Shown in pieces: positions 62,104-64,000 of a DNA stretch of 64,000 nt. This DNA is from Clostridiaceae bacterium (GTDB lineage Bacteria > Bacillota > Clostridia > Oscillospirales > Acutalibacteraceae): contig JAUMVO010000003.1 of NCBI GenBank assembly GCA_030530095.1, positions 38,205 to 102,204 of the forward strand, in the 5' to 3' direction. Position 1 is the stretch's first letter. Every line of letters begins with the position of its first letter. Below the pieces are notes generated by a model. The model did not search any database. It was not told where the DNA came from and was given only the letters and a program-made list of their open reading frames with translations. The position numbers were made by a program, and so were the translations under genes.

Positions 62104-63267
62104 ATGGCAAAAAGTGAAAGTAAAAATTTGATATGTCCCTACCGCAAGCGCTGCGGCGGATGTCAGCTGCTCAATATGAGCTACGCCGAACAGCTCTCGC
62201 ATAAGCAGAAGACGGAAATCAGGCTTCTGGGCAGCTTCTGTCACGTGGACGAGATTATCGGTATGGAAACGCCGTATCACTACCGCAACAAGGCGCAGTA
62301 TGCCTTTTCGTACTACGGCGGCAAGATACTCTGCGGCGTGTATCAGTCGTCAACTCATCGGGTTGTCGATATCGACTCCTGCCTTATCACGACCGAAAAG
62401 GCGGACGAAATCGCGCAGACCGTCAAAAAGCTAGTCAAGAGCTTTAAGCTTAAAACCTACGACGAGAAAACGGGTCAGGGCTTTATGCGCCATCTGCTTG
62501 TAAAGACGGGCTTCAGGTCGGGCGAGATTATGGTTGTGCTTGTCACGGGCACACAGGAATTCCCGAAAAAGCGCTCGTTTGTCAACGCACTTGTGAAGGC
62601 GCATCCCGAAATCACAACCGTGGTGCAGAACGTCAACAACCGCTTTACGAGTATGGTGCTCGGCGACAAAAGCACGGTGCTTTTCGGCGACGGAAAGATA
62701 ACGGAGGAGCTTTGCGGCCTTCGCTTCCGCATTTCGCCGAAGGCGTTTTATCAGATTAACCCGATACAGACGGAAATTCTGTACTCAAAGGCGCTTGAAT
62801 TTGCCGCCTTTAAGGGCGATGAAACAATAATCGACGCCTATTGCGGCACGGGTACGATAGGACTTATCGCCTCAAAGAGCGTTAAAAAGGTTATCGGCGT
62901 TGAAATCAATCCCGACGCCGTGAGGGATGCAAAGGAAAACGCAAAAATAAACGGCATTAAGAACGCCGAGTTTTACACTGCCGACGCGGGCGAGTTTATG
63001 ACGGCGCTGGCAAGGCAGGGCGAAAAGATTGATGCGGTTATTATGGACCCTGCAAGGGCGGGAGCGGATGTGCCGTTTCTCTCGTCTCTCGTCAGCCTTT
63101 CACCGAAAAAGATTGTTTACGTTTCCTGCAATCCCGAAACGCTTGCACGTGATTTAAGGTATCTTGTAAAAAACGGCTATAAGGTGCGAAAAATTCAACC
63201 CGTCGATATGTTCCCGCATACGGAGCATGTTGAGACCGTAGTATTGATGTCAAAGGTCAAAGAATAA
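62104..63267 (+). CDS. 23S rRNA (uracil-5-)-methyltransferase, RumA/RlmCD type
   Basis: 387 residues from the ATG at 62104; a TTG at 62089 falls in the terminator. An N-terminal Fe-S-type cysteine set (CPYRKRCGGCQLL), the SAM site IIDAYCGTGTIGLIASKSV, IMDPARAGAD and the catalytic KIVYVSCNPETLARDL are visible. The terminal MFPHTEHVETVVLMSKV is the conserved RumA end that is a common integration site for conjugative elements. Which uracil it methylates cannot be told. No good ribosome site is seen. Confidence 0.9.
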   Translation: MAKSESKNLICPYRKRCGGCQLLNMSYAEQLSHKQKTEIRLLGSFCHVDEIIGMETPYHYRNKAQYAFSYYGGKILCGVYQSSTHRVVDIDSCLITTEKADEIAQTVKKLVKSFKLKTYDEKTGQGFMRHLLVKTGFRSGEIMVVLVTGTQEFPKKRSFVNALVKAHPEITTVVQNVNNRFTSMVLGDKSTVLFGDGKITEELCGLRFRISPKAFYQINPIQTEILYSKALEFAAFKGDETIIDAYCGTGTIGLIASKSVKKVIGVEINPDAVRDAKENAKINGIKNAEFYTADAGEFMTALARQGEKIDAVIMDPARAGADVPFLSSLVSLSPKKIVYVSCNPETLARDLRYLVKNGYKVRKIQPVDMFPHTEHVETVVLMSKVKE

Positions 63268-63385
63268 TAGCCGTGAAAGCCCAGTAATACTGCGGTTTTC
63301 GGGCAATTGGGGAAATATGGCATCGGGCAAAGCGAACGCTTCTCGGTAACTTATCCAAAGGCAGATCGGGTCAAAAAGTGTGAGA
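63268..63385. other. Junction region after the RumA-type gene
   Basis: No recognisable gene. A short frame reads VILRFSGNWGNMASGKA before a stop at about 63352. A+T content and word use begin to differ from the upstream chromosome. It could be the border of an integrated element. Confidence 0.4.
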
Positions 63386-63482
63386 GTTGAGTTGCCACGA
63401 TAGATGTTACTATGTTGAGTTGCCGAGTTAGATGTTGGGGTAGTTGTGGCTGTGAGATAGATGTTACTTGTTGAGTGATGAG
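63386..63482. repeat. Tandem repeat, about 28 bp x 3
   Basis: GTTGAGTTGCC recurs at 63386 and 63414, TAGATGTT at 63401, 63429 and 63458, and GTTGAGT again at 63470. That gives a 28-29-bp period with three degenerate units. It lies just ahead of the partial ORF at 63514. Confidence 0.7.
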
Positions 63483-63513
63483 CGAAAAATTATTAAGGGA
63501 GGAGAGACTATAA

Positions 63514-64000
63514 TTGACAGAAATTGAATATAGAAAACTACTCATTGATTCAGTGCGTGCCGGAGATTACCCTGAAAAAGATGGACTGCTTGAATTGTTG
63601 AATATTTGCTCATTAAGGTTTGAAAAGACTAATGTTTTTACCAGAAACTTATGGAATCATTTCCAAGAGTATATTCATATTTGTATCGTTCCGGAGAAGA
63701 TGATTGAGTTAAAGAAACACGCCGATTATCTTAAAAAAATGATATATGAGATCTATCCTCCAAACGATGATTATGAGCTGTGGGGAGTGGAGATTAAACC
63801 GGGAGCTATGCCTGACACTGAAGATATTAGTCAAGAAATACTATTTGAAAATATCAGGAATCAGATTATTGAGGAGATCCGTGCTGCAAAATATATGATC
63901 TGGATTTCTGTGGCTTGGTTTACAGATCCGGTTTTATATCAAGAATTAGGTCAGTTTACAAGGAACTACACGCAGACCGTGAAACGGGCTGCTGACAACA
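63514..64000 (+). CDS. Partial ORF with PLD-like start (runs off window end)
   Basis: An open frame from a TTG at 63514, with GGGAGGAG ten bases upstream, to the window end (162 codons). About residues 110-135 read as a phospholipase D-like opening (MIWISVAWFTDP after a QIIEEIRAAK helix), as in PLD-type nucleases and some defence proteins. Codon use is AT-richer than the chromosome before it. The last 13 codons do not look like the expected continuation, so a junction or frameshift near 63950 is possible. Confidence 0.55.
   Translation, partial: MTEIEYRKLLIDSVRAGDYPEKDGLLELLNICSLRFEKTNVFTRNLWNHFQEYIHICIVPEKMIELKKHADYLKKMIYEIYPPNDDYELWGVEIKPGAMPDTEDISQEILFENIRNQIIEEIRAAKYMIWISVAWFTDPVLYQELGQFTRNYTQTVKRAADN

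Noticed and set aside
63386..63482. Possible CRISPR array
   Set aside because: Only three degenerate 28-bp units with no unique spacers between them and no cas genes.

Overview
The window looks like chromosomal DNA of a gut or rumen Clostridium of the Ruminococcus/Oscillospiraceae type. The grounds are: strong AGGAGG-type ribosome binding sites; a Firmicutes-order S10-spc-alpha ribosomal block with a zinc-type S14 and a KOW protein between map and infA; T-box leaders; a GatCAB amidotransferase; a dockerin-bearing secreted protein; and many palindromic intergenic repeats. The genus is an inference.

Layout. 1-6334 (minus strand): N-terminal part of mfd, pth, glmU, NADP-type gdhA and ahcY. 6408-9686 (plus): a lipoprotein, a YfbR-type nucleotidase and an XRE-membrane fusion. 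9691-9950: a 260-bp hairpin array closed by terminal inverted repeats. 9967-12579 (minus): glycogen phosphorylase with a lysine-rich tail. 12771-15611 (plus): rpsO-pnp, each behind a structured leader. 15612-17262: clusters of palindromic repeats around maf and a Nudix gene. 17302-19963 (minus): a MurD2-MurL pair, which makes the D-Glu of peptidoglycan by an unusual route. 20028-21611: a dockerin/transglutaminase secreted protein. 21781-24928 (minus): gatCAB. 25073-28459 (plus): two lipoproteins flanking a YjdF-like membrane protein.

28475-38389 is the most interesting block. Two paralogous HTH-cupin-acyl-CoA synthetases each sit behind their own T-box; the specifier triplets read best as AUC (Ile) and GUA (Val). 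They are followed by a P-loop ATPase, a four-subunit 2-oxoacid:ferredoxin oxidoreductase (VorDBAC order) and a branched-chain aminotransferase. Read together, the genes encode activation of branched-chain volatile fatty acids, reductive carboxylation to 2-oxoacids and transamination to Ile/Val. The T-boxes would switch this on when the cognate tRNA is uncharged. Directly after ilvE lies a REP-associated transposase gene that carries a perfect 27-bp inverted repeat pair of REP type inside its own reading frame.

39065-44983: a Nudix gene, a second YjdF-like membrane protein, hom-lysC (minus), an AI-2E-type permease and a PHP-type tyrosine phosphatase. 45169-61167 (plus): the full S10-spc-alpha cluster from rpsJ to rplQ, including secY, adk, map, infA and rpoA, with an apparent attenuator in the leader. 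61184-63267: a solitary prepilin peptidase and a RumA-type rRNA methyltransferase. After 63267 the sequence changes character (tandem repeats, AT-richer codon use, a partial PLD-like ORF), as expected at the edge of an integrated element.

No rRNA, tRNA, CRISPR array or complete phage was seen.
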